A stretch of DNA of 64,000 nucleotides from Datisca glomerata (taxonomy: Eukaryota; Streptophyta; Magnoliopsida; Cucurbitales; Datiscaceae), in NCBI GenBank assembly GCA_003255025.1, contig QANY01004819.1, forward strand, positions 186,001 to 250,000, given 5' to 3'. Below the pieces are notes generated by a model, which had not been told where the DNA came from, made no database searches, and saw only the letters and a list, made by a program, of their open reading frames with translations. The position numbers and the translations under genes are program-made. Every line of letters begins with the position of its first letter. Position 1 is the stretch's first letter. Below, in pieces: positions 31,976-44,800 of the stretch.

Positions 31976-33770
31976 TTATGGAAGTGGGATTGAAACATGG
32001 GTTGGATATTGATGAAGCAAACTAATGAGTGTGGGTTGGGCCACCATAGCTCGTCCGCTTTGGTAGCCTTCCGCCTTTGGTCTTTCTTCTTGTTTTTTTA
32101 GAAAATTAGGGAATTAAGCTAGTTAAAGTTTTCCTTTTATATTATATCCCTTTTTTGTTAATTTTGCAGTTATGGTCGGTTTTGAGGAGAGATATTTTAG
32201 CTAGTTAAGATATCTATGCTAATTTATTTTTATGCCCTTATTATAACTCATTTGTTTTTTAAGGTTTTATTGTTTTCTTTTTTATTTTCTCGCAGCTCCT
32301 CCTCCGCCCCTGCCATTGCAGACCTCATTATATAACAGACTTGGAGATTTGTTGATTTCAGTGTTTCATATTCTTCTCCATTCGTTATTTCAAAAATATA
32401 TGTAGTATAAATAATAGTTTTTTTTGTATATACTCAGCAAGATTGATGTAGTTTATACGGAATTAATTTTGATTTTTGGGGCGAACTTGGCGATTTTCTC
32501 TATAGTAGTTTATACGGAATTGATCTACAATCAAAATCAAGTATATTAATCTTGCTTCATCTTTTTTCTTTAAAAGTTTTCTTTTGAAATTATTTTTCCT
32601 ATTTTCTGTAATAGTTACACGGAATTGGTATTCGTTTATTTCTGGTTTTCAAGCGAGACAGATGAAGAAGAAGAGGGAGGGGACGGGCTTGGGTGCGAAA
32701 CAGGGGTATGGTACCAGATTGTATATAAAGATATACTACATATATACTTATGGTACATAAAAATAAACTACATATAGACTATGATATACTGATGGTATAT
32801 AGAAATATACTACATATATACTACAATATATTGATAATATATTTTAATACCATGGTACACCTGTATAAGATTTACCGTGAGTAAAAGATTTCATGATGAA
32901 GTTTCTGAAAAATTATAAAATGAAAATGAAGAACAGTAGATTCGCGATGATTTTCTACGATTTTGTAGAATAAATATAGTTCGAAACGTTTCTCACGCCG
33001 CCGGTTTGAGAGGCTAGGATTTTTTTCTTTGTGTTGATTTAATGTAGATTCACGATGATTTTCTAGGAATTTTGCAGAAGACAGCTAGCTGAAGGATTTT
33101 CTCGCATCGCCGCTTTTGAGAGGCTAGGGTTTTCGTCTTCACGATTTTGGGCAGAAGTGAAAGGAGATAGAAACATGATTTCCTTTCGTTATTAAGAGTG
33201 TATTTGTCTGTTCTCTATTTTTGTTAGTTTTTTTTATCAGACTACTACAAATTTTCGGCCATACGTGCAATTCCCTATTTTTTTGGTCATTCTCTTCTTT
33301 ATTTTTAGCTAGTGGCCTAGATTAGATCTGAGCCTTTTTTTCGCAATCCTGGGCCATAGGTGTTTTGACACCTTTATGTATTGGATGTGAAATTTTAGAT
33401 GTGAAATTTTAGCCGCCTTGAAGAGTCTGCCTGTGTGAAATGAATTCGCCTTGAACCTTTCTCTTTGCACAGTCTCTCGTTTTTTTCTTTTTCTTTAAAC
33501 CATGTTGTTTTCATCCAGCTCCAGTAGTATGTTGGCACCTTTAACTAGATTTTTTTATAATATACCTCCAACTCAAATCTTTTTTTAAATCTTCCTCCAA
33601 CTCAATTATGTTTTTAATCCGCCTTTATCAGTAAACATTATTCACACATTTTCTAACATCAGCTCACGCTCCTCAACCTTCTTTTTTTAAAATCAATTTC
33701 TCATTCTGCTCTAATGCCATAATGTTCTCTTCACCGCTTTTAAATAAATCCATAAATTTAAAGATAGAAC
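31976..33770. other. Unassigned non-coding DNA with two local repeats
   Basis: Includes a TA-rich run of GATATACTACATATATAC variants (about 32710-32850) and a roughly 110-bp tandem duplication (about 32939-33030 and 33050-33150; shared words GATGATTTTCTA and TTGAGAGGCTAGG). The second resembles a transcribed leader ending GGCTAGGGTTTTCGTC. No gene recognised. Confidence 0.4.
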
Positions 33771-33774
33771 ATTT

Positions 33775-34003
33775 TTTAAGATCAGTACGGGTATCCAGAG
33801 TGTAATTCTCTGACTAATCTCAGGATGCACAGGCCCTCAGCTAGGAATTACCTGTAAGTACATCATGGTTAAATCAAGAGATAAATCTTCAAATCGATGG
33901 TCATGAGATAACATGACCCCTGATTCAAGCTCGCGACCTGGGGGAGCAAATCCCCCATCTCATAATGACCATTTGTGCTACATTTCGTGGTTCCAAAAAA
34001 AAT
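33775..34003 (-). mobile_element. tRNA-derived SINE-like element (minus strand)
   Basis: On the minus strand, TAGCACAAATGG (A-box-like) is followed about 60 bp later by GAGCTTGAATCA (weak B box). The body ends with a conserved plant SINE-like 3' region, GGGCCTGTGCATCCTGAGAT and AGTCAGAGAATTACACTCTG, then ATACCCGTACTGATC and an A-rich tail TTAAAAAATG. The plus-strand T run at 33770-33778 is the tail complement. A SINE would use Pol III and LINE-encoded RT. Boundaries are approximate. Confidence 0.6.
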
Positions 34004-34919
34004 TATTTAGTGATTAATATGAAGGCAACCGATTTTTTTCACATTTCTTCCATGGAAGATTGAAACCTACTTTTTGTATATATATTTTTACCATGAAAAA
34101 GGAAACCCATTTTTAGTTCCCATATATTCACCATTTTTACTTAAGAAATCCACCCTTTTTGTTTTCTTGCTTTAAGCCACATGGGAGGACAAAACCTATG
34201 GAGACACTTTTAAAAAGAGAGAGTAAATATAAACGAAGCTCATTCTCTCCTTTTTAGGTTCAAGATACCTTTTTCATGAGAAATCATGAAAAAGACATAC
34301 TTATTTTAAGACGTAAAATTCAATAGACCTTCCTTCTTTAGCATGAAGACTCCTATTTGACAGACGACTCCACTGGGGAGTCGTGAAATATTTGAGGGTG
34401 ATTTTGAACTGGATCGAGCACTTGAATGGAGGGTCGCTAATCATCAGAAAAACGTTGGGAAAGTAAAGGTCCAACGAGGAGGAAAGGATGAGAGCATCCT
34501 CAGTGGCCTAGATGGTGACAATCGCAATTAACACAGTACTTGGGGCTGCCAAGCAGGTAATAGTCATGGTGCTGGCCATAGTGATTTTTGATATGAAGTC
34601 GAGGGGGAGAGAGAGAGAGAGAATAAGCTCTATGTTAAATGTGTGCTCACATGTGAATATCTGAGCCTCCTCACTAGGAGTGCCACTTCATTAGTCAGTT
34701 ATGGATAAATAATCATAGTGGTCTAACCGAGACGTGTGGACACGATGCGTATGTCAGGGGCTGAAACTCATATATAAACAAATAACACACGTCTCCATGC
34801 ATCTACACATCATAATCTTCGATGTTGTTGCACATATAGCAAGCTTGTGAAAGTCACAATGAATATCAATGTTATTGGCACAAAATTAACTAGAAAAGTT
34901 TTGAATGAACCCTTGCTTT
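34004..34919. other. Unassigned non-coding DNA
   Basis: Contains a short (GA)n run near 34607-34622 and an inverted pair GACGACTCCACTGGGGAGTC near 34363-34382. No recognised gene. Confidence 0.35.
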
Positions 34920-36968
34920 CACTACAGGAAAAACCACATATTGTGGTGACTTTAATAGGTTACGGCGGTGATTTTAACCGCCGCCAAAAACTTATGCGGC
35001 GATTTGACAACCGTTGCGGAAACTGTCGCCGTCAAAATTTCGCGGCGATTTTTTTAACCGTCGGAGGGCCGCCGCTAAATCCTGACAAATAATGGCAATT
35101 TTCTTACCTATATAAACCGCGGAAAAGGTGAAAACATATAAAAAGATATAGCAGCAATTTAAAATCGTCGCTAATCTTCACAAATTTAAAAAACATTAGG
35201 TTGTTTAGCAAGATTGAGAAGCACTTACAACACTCATTTCAAGTATTATATACTTGTATAAAAATAACATATATTCATCATTCCATAACCTTCAATTGAT
35301 ATAAACACTCAGATTAAGGGTACCTGAAGAGTTAACACGATATGTTGTCAAAGACTCAAACATAAAACATAACACGATGTTTCTTCTAATTGGGACCTTA
35401 AGATAGCCAATATTTTCACCAGGCAAAAAATATTGATTAAGTGAACCAGTAGTCATGAGTAAAACATCATCAGTTGGATTAAGCACCTAATAATTAACTC
35501 AGTTGTATTTAAATTCTCTAGTTCATCTCCACCCCACCCCCGACATGAATCGATTCACTCATCTCTTTGAATTCTCTATTATCCAAGGTTTTGTACAAAA
35601 ACCAGACAATATCAAAAGTTTCAAAGAGATAGAAGCCAAATCTAGCTAAAATTTCATCAACCAATTAAGAATAAAGCTTCTTAGAGCTACCAGAAAAGAC
35701 TAAAACAAAACTTTTTTTGGGAAACATCAACTTGGATAAAACTAAACATAGAAAAATTGAAAAAGGAGAAAGAAGAGGGTGGGTGCCTTTTTGATAGAGA
35801 GGAGCTAAAGGTTGAGGGAAAGTGTTTGACTCTATGAAAATGTCATTGTTTGGTAGTGCTCGTTGAGTTTTTCTCACAAAGGTACCCAAACTTTAGTGGC
35901 CAACATGGGAAAAGAATATCAAAGGGACTTGGGGACATAATACCTTTAACCGGAAAACACATAAAGTAAGAGAATTGCTGCAATGCCGAGATGGAAAAGG
36001 AAGGCAAAAGTGGCAGGTCCTGCTGAAGTAGGGAAGTTCTTCAAGTTCACCCCTTAGCGCAACAGCTATCCAAAGACATCAGAAACGTTTTAACACCCTT
36101 TTTCCAGTTTATGTGTGATAGTATTTCATTAGGGGGAAAAACACTCATGGCGGGTCATGTATAAAGCTACATATTGTGTGACAAAAATGGTGACAATAAA
36201 AGAAGTTCACTGAAAATGGAAGGAAATCTTGAAAATAGAGAGACTGCACAAGTTAATAAGCTTCAATGGTCAAACTAAACATAGAAAATTTGGTGTTTTA
36301 AACAGATTTAAAAAATTCTTAATCAAACAGATAGATGATAAAAATTTTCTAACAATGATAAATGCACGGAATGTTGCAGGATGGTGTTCCCGAAAAAAAT
36401 GAACATCACTACTGATTTCAACAAGCTCAAAAAATTAGCACATAATAAATCCTAGAGATTCTAAGATTCAAAGACAACAGGAAAGAAGAAGAAGATCTCA
36501 CATACAACGACGAAGCTGAGTCAGTTCCAGTGAGAATGAGAGAGGCTTCGAAACTCCCGATTTCACAGTTATGAGTAAAATAAAAAAACCCCATCATAGC
36601 TCATGTACGAAGCTCGTGAAAGAGAAAAGGAAATCAGAGGGGTAATCAAACGACTATAGAGAGAGAGAGAGAGAGAGGGCGAGAGAAAGCTCCTTCAGAG
36701 AGAAATCGCTGCAAATCACCCTTAGGGTTTTGAGAGAGAAGAGATATATAAATTGTGGGTTGGGAAGGAAATGGGGATTTGAAAGACTTTTAGCGACGCT
36801 CCTAAAACCGCCGCTAAAAGGCAAAAAAAACCGCCGCTAAAAGCTAAAGTACACTATTTAGGCGGTGGTTTTTAAAAACCGCCAATAAAACTTTTATTAC
36901 ATTTTTTTTACGACGGTTGCTATACCCGTCACAGTTAAACCGCCGTGAAATACCATTTTTTTGTAACG
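34920..36968. mobile_element. Complete non-autonomous CACTA element, 2049 bp
   Basis: Starts CACTACAGGAAAAACC at 34920 and ends TTTTTTTGTAACG at 36968, flanked by TTT on both sides (34917-34919, 36969-36971), the 3-bp target duplication of CACTA elements. Subterminal repeats are of the GCCGCCGCTAAA / TTTAGCGGCGGT type at both ends (34965-35090; 36785-36950). The interior has a GA microsatellite (about 36658-36677) and a leader-like AGGGTTTTGAGAGAGAAGAG but no transposase. The right terminus is degenerate (GTAACG for GTAGTG). It differs in subterminal words from the other CACTA elements here. Confidence 0.9.
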
Positions 36969-37014
36969 TTTATTCCATACAACATGGCTAGGTCTCAATT
37001 CAGCCCGCAATCAT

Positions 37015-38812
37015 TGTTAGGACTCAGCTCAACCCGCCGGTGTTTTTATGTGTGGAATGTGTACTCGTAACTTATTATATTTTACGAGCAAGAAATTTCC
37101 CAAGGATTTAAAATTAATATATGTACAATAATTGTTGGAAGTTTCGTCTTCATGGGTAATGTCTTTATGAAACCAAGCTCCAGTCAAGTAGATCCCTAAG
37201 TCTATTTTGCTTCATGAAATCAAAAAAATTCCAAGCTCATGAGGCGGCCACAGTCTCCAATATGATATCTAAGGCAACATAACTCTCAGTCAGGTGAACC
37301 AAAAAAACCTAAGGTGTCAAAGCTCAAGTGGCTTAAAAGTCCAAAACTTTCCAATAGCAAGACTTCAAGGAGTAACAAGTGCCTGAGGCGTCCCATGCGC
37401 CTCCAAGCTGTGTTTTAGACCAAAACTTAATATCACAAGTGTTTTAGATGGTGGAAGGAAATTGTAACTTTAAACATGTGGCTTTGGTCTTGAATGAATC
37501 ACCTCTAAGTGCATGTGTCCATGACAGGTGGTTTAGGTTCAATGTATCGCCTTTAAGTGAGCCCATGACGGGTAGCTTAGGCTCAATGTATCGCTGCTAA
37601 TCACACCTCATGAAGACAACTCTCACAGGGTGCATTAATTGTCAGTACACAAATTATTTCGCCGCTCAACTGCTGCCTTATGACGATAAAATCACCATTA
37701 CATATGGGTTGAGTTATACGGTTTTAATATATTGCCGCTAAGCACACCTCATGGGGACAAACCTTCAGAGAATGTGCCTTAGTTTATCAATTATTGGCTT
37801 GGTAACAACGAAATGCGACAATAATTTTCTCTTCAATCATTTATTTTTAAAATCATGTTTATGCTACTATGTTCTCCGACGACTTCTATAAGTCATGCCA
37901 CTATGGTAATTATAACCCATGTACATGGGTGTACCCCATCACCCACATGGTTTTGACCGCTATAATTTTGACTCGTCATTGTGTCACATGTTGCTCTTAT
38001 GAACAACTGTCAAGTGTCAGTTTTGATTTTTAAACATGATTGCTCAATCCATGTTAGCGACCAACCGACATGATATGTATCTTGTACTATTTATTCTTTC
38101 TATGTATTCATTTATATCCTTGTAATCAATAAGTCAAGTGACAAAGATTTAAGTGAGTCCATTGATTGAAAATATTTATAGGGGTTGTGGTCTGGTAGGA
38201 TTAGGACGATGTTACGCTATATTGGAAATGACAACGCTTCACCAATATGACCTCTTTGAGGGTCGTGGATGTGTCTTCTTCCCATTGTGGGAAGAGACTT
38301 AGTTGTTAGGATACCCTTCGAGACAGGTCATAGATGAATACCTCATATCTTGTCGATGTAACGCGTTCGTTGTGTCCTTCCTTCCCATATTCACGATCAC
38401 TACACGTGATACATGGGGCGATGCGATAGGTAGCGTACATGAGAATCTTCTATATAGATACCCTGACCCATGCGGTTAGGTTTTAATAAGCGATGACTGG
38501 ATGTTGCCACCTTAACGAGTTTGTTGAGGTATCATTAGGTAAAGTCCATTGCCAATTAGTCTAGAGATTAGTTGGAATGGTCCCCGTCTAGAAGCTTCTC
38601 TTTAAATAAAGGTTTTACCCCTCAATGAAAATGACTTTTGGACACGTTTGATTCGTTTGTTATCTTCCAGAGGTTGGCTCGAATTGCTCGTCCTTTACCC
38701 TTAAGATCCTAACCTCTACATTCCCAGGCTATATTCGTCATTTGTTGAGATTAGATCACACCTGTAACTGCACCCACTTGACTTCACGGTCACACCCTTT
38801 AGCACCTTAACA
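37015..38812 (+). repeat. LTR of a Tat/Ogre-like gypsy element
   Basis: Begins TGTTAGGACTC and ends AGCACCTTAACA (TGTTA/TAACA ends), about 1.8 kb, directly followed by a primer-site-like sequence. It contains an internal degenerate repeat (CTCAATGTATCGC words near 37535-37610) and a 3' part rich in short G+C words. No matching 3' LTR is visible near 49020, so the copy is incomplete. Confidence 0.5.
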
Positions 38813-38813
38813 T

Positions 38814-38832
38814 TTGGTGACTTCACTGGCGC
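38814..38832 (+). promoter_or_regulatory. Primer-binding-site-like sequence, tRNA-Arg type
   Basis: TTGGTGACTTCACTGG follows the LTR end by 2 bp. It resembles the TGGCGACTCCGCTGGGG site reported for Tat/Ogre elements, with several substitutions. Confidence 0.45.
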
Positions 38833-39022
38833 CTAACATGATAGTGTAGTGTCACGAATACATTAATAACTAAATCAATTTGATAAGCTTTAATTTATTT
38901 GATATTGTCATCTAATTATTGTATATGAACTTCGAATATGCACATTTGAGTATTTATCTCTTTCATAAAATTTACTCATTCTCACGAAAAAAATTGTTGT
39001 ATTTACCAGGTATGCAACATGC

Positions 39023-39391
39023 AACATGCGCCGCCACAACCCACTTACTAATGTACTGCCACATTCCACTTTAGACTACACTACCACAATACACATGGCA
39101 CTGCGTTGCCATAGCATGCATTCCATTATGCTGCCATAACATGCCTACGAATGCTCTTCTATAACACATATGTCATCGTGCTATCATAGTACACTTACAT
39201 TAGATTGCCATAGTACATCTATCACTGCATTGTCATATCGCTCCTGCGATTGCGCTGTCATGTCATACTTGCAACTGCGTTGCCATAGCACAATTGCCAT
39301 TATGCTGCCATAGCACACTCGCCATTGCGCTGCCACAACATACCTATCACTACGTTCCCCTAGCACATCCACGACAGAGCCTCCCATAGTT
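39023..39391 (+). repeat. 25-bp minisatellite, about 14 units
   Basis: Units such as ACTGCGTTGCCATAGCATGC follow each other with a 25-bp period (for example from 39110, 39135 and 39160). Units diverge by several bases but hold the period. An open minus-strand frame in this region (39387-39184) is a by-product of the repeat. Confidence 0.85.
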
Positions 39392-40129
39392 CACTTGTAA
39401 AGGAAACTCATGCAACTCATTTACGATATCGTTATCATACATCAAGATGACGCCCCATGATGTAATATATGAAGATACCTCCCATGACACCTTACGAAGA
39501 CACCTTCTATGATACTTCATTTTTGCTCCCTACGATGATACCTCCCACAAAGGGTGTGATGCACGGCCTCACGTTGGTACATCTATTATGTTGATGCACT
39601 CTTTCATACTAGTACATTCATGACCAACAAGCATATCTCAAGCCAGTTGATAGTAGGCTCTGGCGCGAGCACATCCATGTTGGTGGCCTCTCCCACGACC
39701 AGTGGTTCACACTACCATACCTTCAGATGGTGGTTTTCACGCGATAGTGGTTTATGATGACACATGTGGTTCTGACCCAACATCGGGGTGAGTCCTTACA
39801 TGTGCACAAACGACTTTCATCTACGGCGCCAAGTTCTTTGTGTCAAGAGAAAGAATGAACATCCTAGATTTAGGAAGAGAACCACAAGGGTTGAATGAGG
39901 AGTTATCAACCTATGTGTAGTGATTCAAGGATAAATGGATTATGCAGAAGATTACGAAGATATGCGATTGCACAGTATACGAGTACCTCTATGCACGCCT
40001 TCAAAGCTAAACAATTGAACAATGAATGAAACATGGATTTCAAATCATCGCTAAGCATACCTTTGGCCACCCTTTTATCAAGAAACTTGATCACTAATAA
40101 AAAAGTTCCACTCATGACAAAATATTACT

Positions 40130-40375
40130 AAATGCACCTATCACAGATCATTTAGGACTAAACGTATCTCACTTCTAAGTGCACCTGTCACAGGTAGTTT
40201 AGAATTCTAATTTCACTTCGTCAGATACACCCATGTGGTAACGACAAATCATCATGAGGTGCAGGCTACGACTGGACGTATCTCAATTCTAAGCGCACTT
40301 ATCACAGGTCACGTTGAATGAAATTTTCACTTCGCTAAGTTCACCCATGGTAATGAAAAATTATCATAAGGTGTA
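40130..40375 (+). repeat. 110-bp tandem array, left segment (split by copia 2)
   Basis: Units carry ACGTATCTCACTTCTAAGTG, CACCTGTCACAGGT and AATCATCATGAGGTG words spaced about 109 bp apart. The array stops at 40375 within a unit where copia 2 begins, and resumes at about 47721. Confidence 0.8.
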
Positions 40376-41815
40376 TGTCTTAGGGGTTATGACCTCAAAG
40401 CATGTGTATTGACATTTTGATATGAAATTTAAAGAGGATTACATTTTTCTTATAATTATTCTTTTAAATTATTATTGAATCATTTATATAAATATCAGAA
40501 AATTCTATATTCATTAATGACACTATGATCGTGTATTAGTACGAGAGGATTAAGATCATAGATAATGAATAAAATTGTCAACAACATATAAAAGTATAAA
40601 ATCTTTAACGAATGGTTCCTAGTACGATTCACTAAGCATTATGAATACGTGTGATCTAGATCTGAATCGTTGATGTGGATAGATATCTTGGTGAAGGTAC
40701 TTTACATAATAAGATTATATATGACATGACCGATGTGAATTAATATCTTTATTAATGTGTTGTATCATACAAATTTAATACACGTCAATTCGATGATCAT
40801 ATGTAGATCAGTCTGAATCATTAGTAGTCGTGAACTCCTATGCATGTCTACTGGATCTTTTGATTCACTCGTTAATGTATGTTTGTTAATCAGACTAGTG
40901 ACTTTTGTTTTGGAGATTTAGTGATGTGGGCTGGGGACATGATCTTATAAGATTTGGAATCTAAGTTTTCCTAACAGATCGTATATTGGTTCCTTCAAGT
41001 GTTAATTCAAGAACTGAATGGTTATTGAGCTCAAATTTATAATAAGATTATAAATTAACCATTCACTAGTGGATTAATAGTACTTAAGGACGAAGAGGCA
41101 ATTAGAAGGGTAAAATGATAATTTTGACTAGTATAATTTAAGAACCAATAAATGAAGGACAAAACTACATGAAATGATTATATCAGTGGACTACATGAGA
41201 ATACTCTGTAAATACATTCTATATACATTCTATAATCTCTAAGAGTGCAATTTCATATTTATAGTGGAGTAATAATGAAATTAATAAATAAGATCATTTA
41301 ATTTAAGAGCTTAATGAATAATATAATTTATTGGAGATTAGGATTATAGGTCCATGGTCCCTCCCCAAGTCACCTCTATACTACGTTGTCTAGGGTGTGG
41401 GTATTTCAGGATATGAGAAAATGACTGACTTGCAAAATGAATTTTTATTCGGGGGCAAGTACATAATTATGAGATAATTAATGTGTTTAATTAATTAAAA
41501 ATTAATTGATTAAATTATTTATATATTTAAATATGATTTTCCAAAATTATATATATATTTAATTATCGATTTTTTTAATTATCGATAATTGAGACAAAAT
41601 ATCTAATTTGTGAAATTATATAACTACATTTTTATTAGATAATAATTTAAATCAACTAAATCTTTTATTTGTAAAATAACATATAAGTTAGCTGATAGGG
41701 ATAATCAGATATGTTAATTATGAATTAACTCATATAGAGATAATTATCTAATTCAAATAAATATTTAATTCATAGTAATTCGTAGTAATTGATAAATATA
41801 ATTGATCTCTATCAT
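40376..41815 (+). repeat. 5' LTR of copia element 2, truncated at its 3' end
   Basis: Starts TGTCTTAGGGGTTATGACC and aligns with the 3' LTR from 45453 (TGTTAAGGGTTATGCCC) for about 1.4 kb, through TAATTCGTAGTAATTGATAA. The 3' LTR goes on for a further 900 bp that is missing here, as are the primer site and the gag start, so a deletion joins the LTR to internal DNA. Confidence 0.85.
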
Positions 41816-44800
41816 TAAAATAAATATTTGTTCAAAGCTTGAAGATTATGAAGATGGACATCAGGAGGAAAAGGCAATCTGTAGGAAATATGTATTCTTG
41901 AAGTCCGCTTTATAATTTTATTTCTTTATGTGAAGGGTTGTAATTTAGAAATACATAATTGTCACTCGGTCCATTATTATTTTATTTAATTGTTAAAAAC
42001 TTTTAATTGTTATGTTTGATAACATGTTCATGCATTAGTCGATCATAGATGGCGATACTCAAGTTAGCAGCATACTAGAGTGGCTCATACCATCTTTTTC
42101 TGCGTTCATAACCAACTATGTTATGAACAAGGTTCAACTCAACATGACCTAATTGTTGAATGAACTGCAGAATTTTGAGTCACTCAACATTAGAAAGAGG
42201 GCGAGGAAAATATTGTTGAGAAAAAGCCTTCTTCCAATATTGTTAAGAATAAGAAAATGAAGAAGAACAATTGTAAGGACAAGAGTAAGAACAAAAGAGT
42301 AAAGAACGCCAAGTCATCGCCGAAAGCCAAGAAGAACAAGAAAGATAGCAAGCCCAAAGGAAATTGTTTCCACTGTGGGGTTGAAGGTCATTGAAAGAGA
42401 AACTGTAACAAGTATCTCTCTTAGCTGAAAAAAGAAAGGTAAATATGATTTACTTGTACTTGATGCTTTTCTAGTGGAATATGATTTTTCATCCTAGATA
42501 CTTGATTCAGAAGCCACTGACTATGTATGTTCTTCTTTGCATATGTTTAATTCGTCAAGGGAGCTGCCTGATGGCAATGTCGTTTTGAAAGTTTGCAGTG
42601 GTGCGCTTGTGTCAACTAAAACATTAGAAACAATCATTTTGCTTTTGGATATAATTACTTAGTTTTGAATTATGTTTATTATATTCCTGGTTTTTTGAGA
42701 AATTTGATTTCTCTTTCATTTTTACAAGAACATTTATTCAAAGTTTATTTCATTAATAAAGAGTTTATTATTTCTATGAATGGATTCAATATTTGCCATG
42801 CTAAAATTATAAACGGACTGTATATGATTAAACTGACTGAACGCGCGTTAAATAATTCTGAATTATTTAAAGTAGCAAAACCTAAAAATAACAAACGACA
42901 AAGACTTTCTCATGATGATAACACATATTTATGGCATCTTAGGTTGTGACATATTAATCTAGATAGGTTAAACAAGTTAACAAAGCATGGTGCTTTGAGA
43001 GAGCTAAAAGTTAGAACTCTTCCTGTTTGTGAATCTTGTCTAGAGGATAAAATGACCAAGAGACATTTCACAGGAAAGGGCCAAAGAGCCAAGGAATCAC
43101 TTGAGTTAGTACATAGTGATGTCTGTGTACTGATCAATGTACAAGCTATATGTGGATATGGGTATTTTGTCATTTTCATTGACGACTACTCAAGATATGG
43201 TTATATTACCTAATGCATTGAAAGTCTGAAACTTTTTGAAAGTTTAAAGGCTTCGAGGCTAAAGCTGAAAAGCAATTAGGTAAATCATTCAAAACTCTTT
43301 GATCCGATCGAGGTGCTGTATACTTGGATTTAGAATTCAAGGATTATTTGCTGGAGTGTGGAATCCTATCCAGCACCTGGAACACCACAGTAAAATGGTG
43401 TTACAAAGAGGAGAAACCGAACCATATTGAATATGGTTAGGTCGATGTTAAGCTACTCATCATTGTCACTTATATTTTAGAGATATGCACTACACACGGC
43501 AACTGGCATTTTGAATGTAGTGCCATCTAAGTTTGTAAGCAAGACGCCTTTAGAGTTTTGGAATAGCTCCAAACCTAGTTTACGTCATTTCTGTATATGG
43601 GGGTGTCCAACTCACGTTCTTAGACCCAAGACCAAAAAGTTAGACTCAAAGTCTGAGGTATGCATATTCGTTGGCTATTCTCTAAAGACTAGAGGTGTGT
43701 ACTTTTATAGTCACAATGATCAAAAGTTGTTTGTGTCGACAAATGCAACCTTTCTTGAGCATGACTATATGCAAAACTACAAATCTCGTAGCAAAGTAGT
43801 TCTCGAGGAATTAGAAACTGATAAGATCAGACCATTTTCAATTTTTACTGATACACGATGAACTAGAGAAACCACTGTTCCTGTAAATGAAACCCCAGTG
43901 AAACGTCATAGTGGGAGGGTTATGAGACAAACAGTTCGCTATGAACAAGAGGTACATGTTCTAGTGTCAGACACTAATAAGGATGATCCATTATCTTATT
44001 AAGAAGCAATGGATGATCCAGAAAAGGAGAAGTGGCAAGATGCCATGAACGAGGAAATGGAATCTATGTAATCCAATTCTGTTGGGGAACTTGTAGGATC
44101 CACCTGAAGATGTCAGACCCATTGGATGTAAACGGATCTTCAAGAAGAAAATAGGTGTAGATGGGAAAGTAAAGACTTTCAATGTGCGGTTAGTAACCAA
44201 TGGCTATACACAAAGGAAGAGAGTCGATTATGAAAAGACATTCTCCCCTATGGTCATGCTAAAATCCATTCGCGTCCTTTTTTCCATAGCTACTAGTTTT
44301 GACTATGAGATATGGAAAATGGATGTTAAGATAGATTTTTTTAATGGCTTTCTTGAGGAAAACATCTATATGATGCAACCAGAAGAGTTCGTACAAAAGG
44401 GGCAAGATTAGAAAGTATGCAAGTTGCGTAAATCCTTTTATGGATTAAAGCAAATATTTAGATATTGGAATCTTGCCTTCGATGATATTATAAAGTCTTA
44501 TGACTTCGAGAAAATATTGACGAAGCCTGTGTTTATAAATACATCAAAAATAAGATAGTGATTTTCTTAGTTCTTTATGTTGATGATATTCTACTAATTG
44601 GGAATGATGTAAAAACTTTGTCAAAGGTAAAGAAGTGGTTAGCTGAGAAATTTCAAATGAAATATTTGTGAGAAGCGAGCTATGTTCTAGGCATCCAAAT
44701 CTTAAGGGATAGAAAGAACTAGTTCTTGGTACTTTCTCAGGCATCTTATACTGATAAAGTGCTGGAGAGATTCTCTATGGAGAGTTCCAAGAAAGGTCAA

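Larger units (their letters stand above)
38833..40375 (+). mobile_element. Non-coding interior of the Tat/Ogre-like remnant, left part
   Basis: No gag or pol frames. It holds a 25-bp minisatellite (39023-39391), CATGACACCTTACGAAGACA-type words (39450-39560) and the beginning of a 110-bp tandem array (40130-40375) that is cut by copia 2 and continues at 47721. The short open stretches present are random. Confidence 0.5.

Noticed and set aside
31744..31998. 84-codon Arg/Ser/Pro-rich minus-strand frame
   Set aside because: By-product of the GC-rich 19-bp repeat patch. No conserved motif.
34847..35092. Open frame across the left end of the 2-kb CACTA element
   Set aside because: It crosses the element boundary at 34920 and reads through subterminal repeats; composition follows the repeats, not a protein.
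39184..39387. 67-codon minus-strand frame
   Set aside because: Falls entirely in the 25-bp minisatellite.
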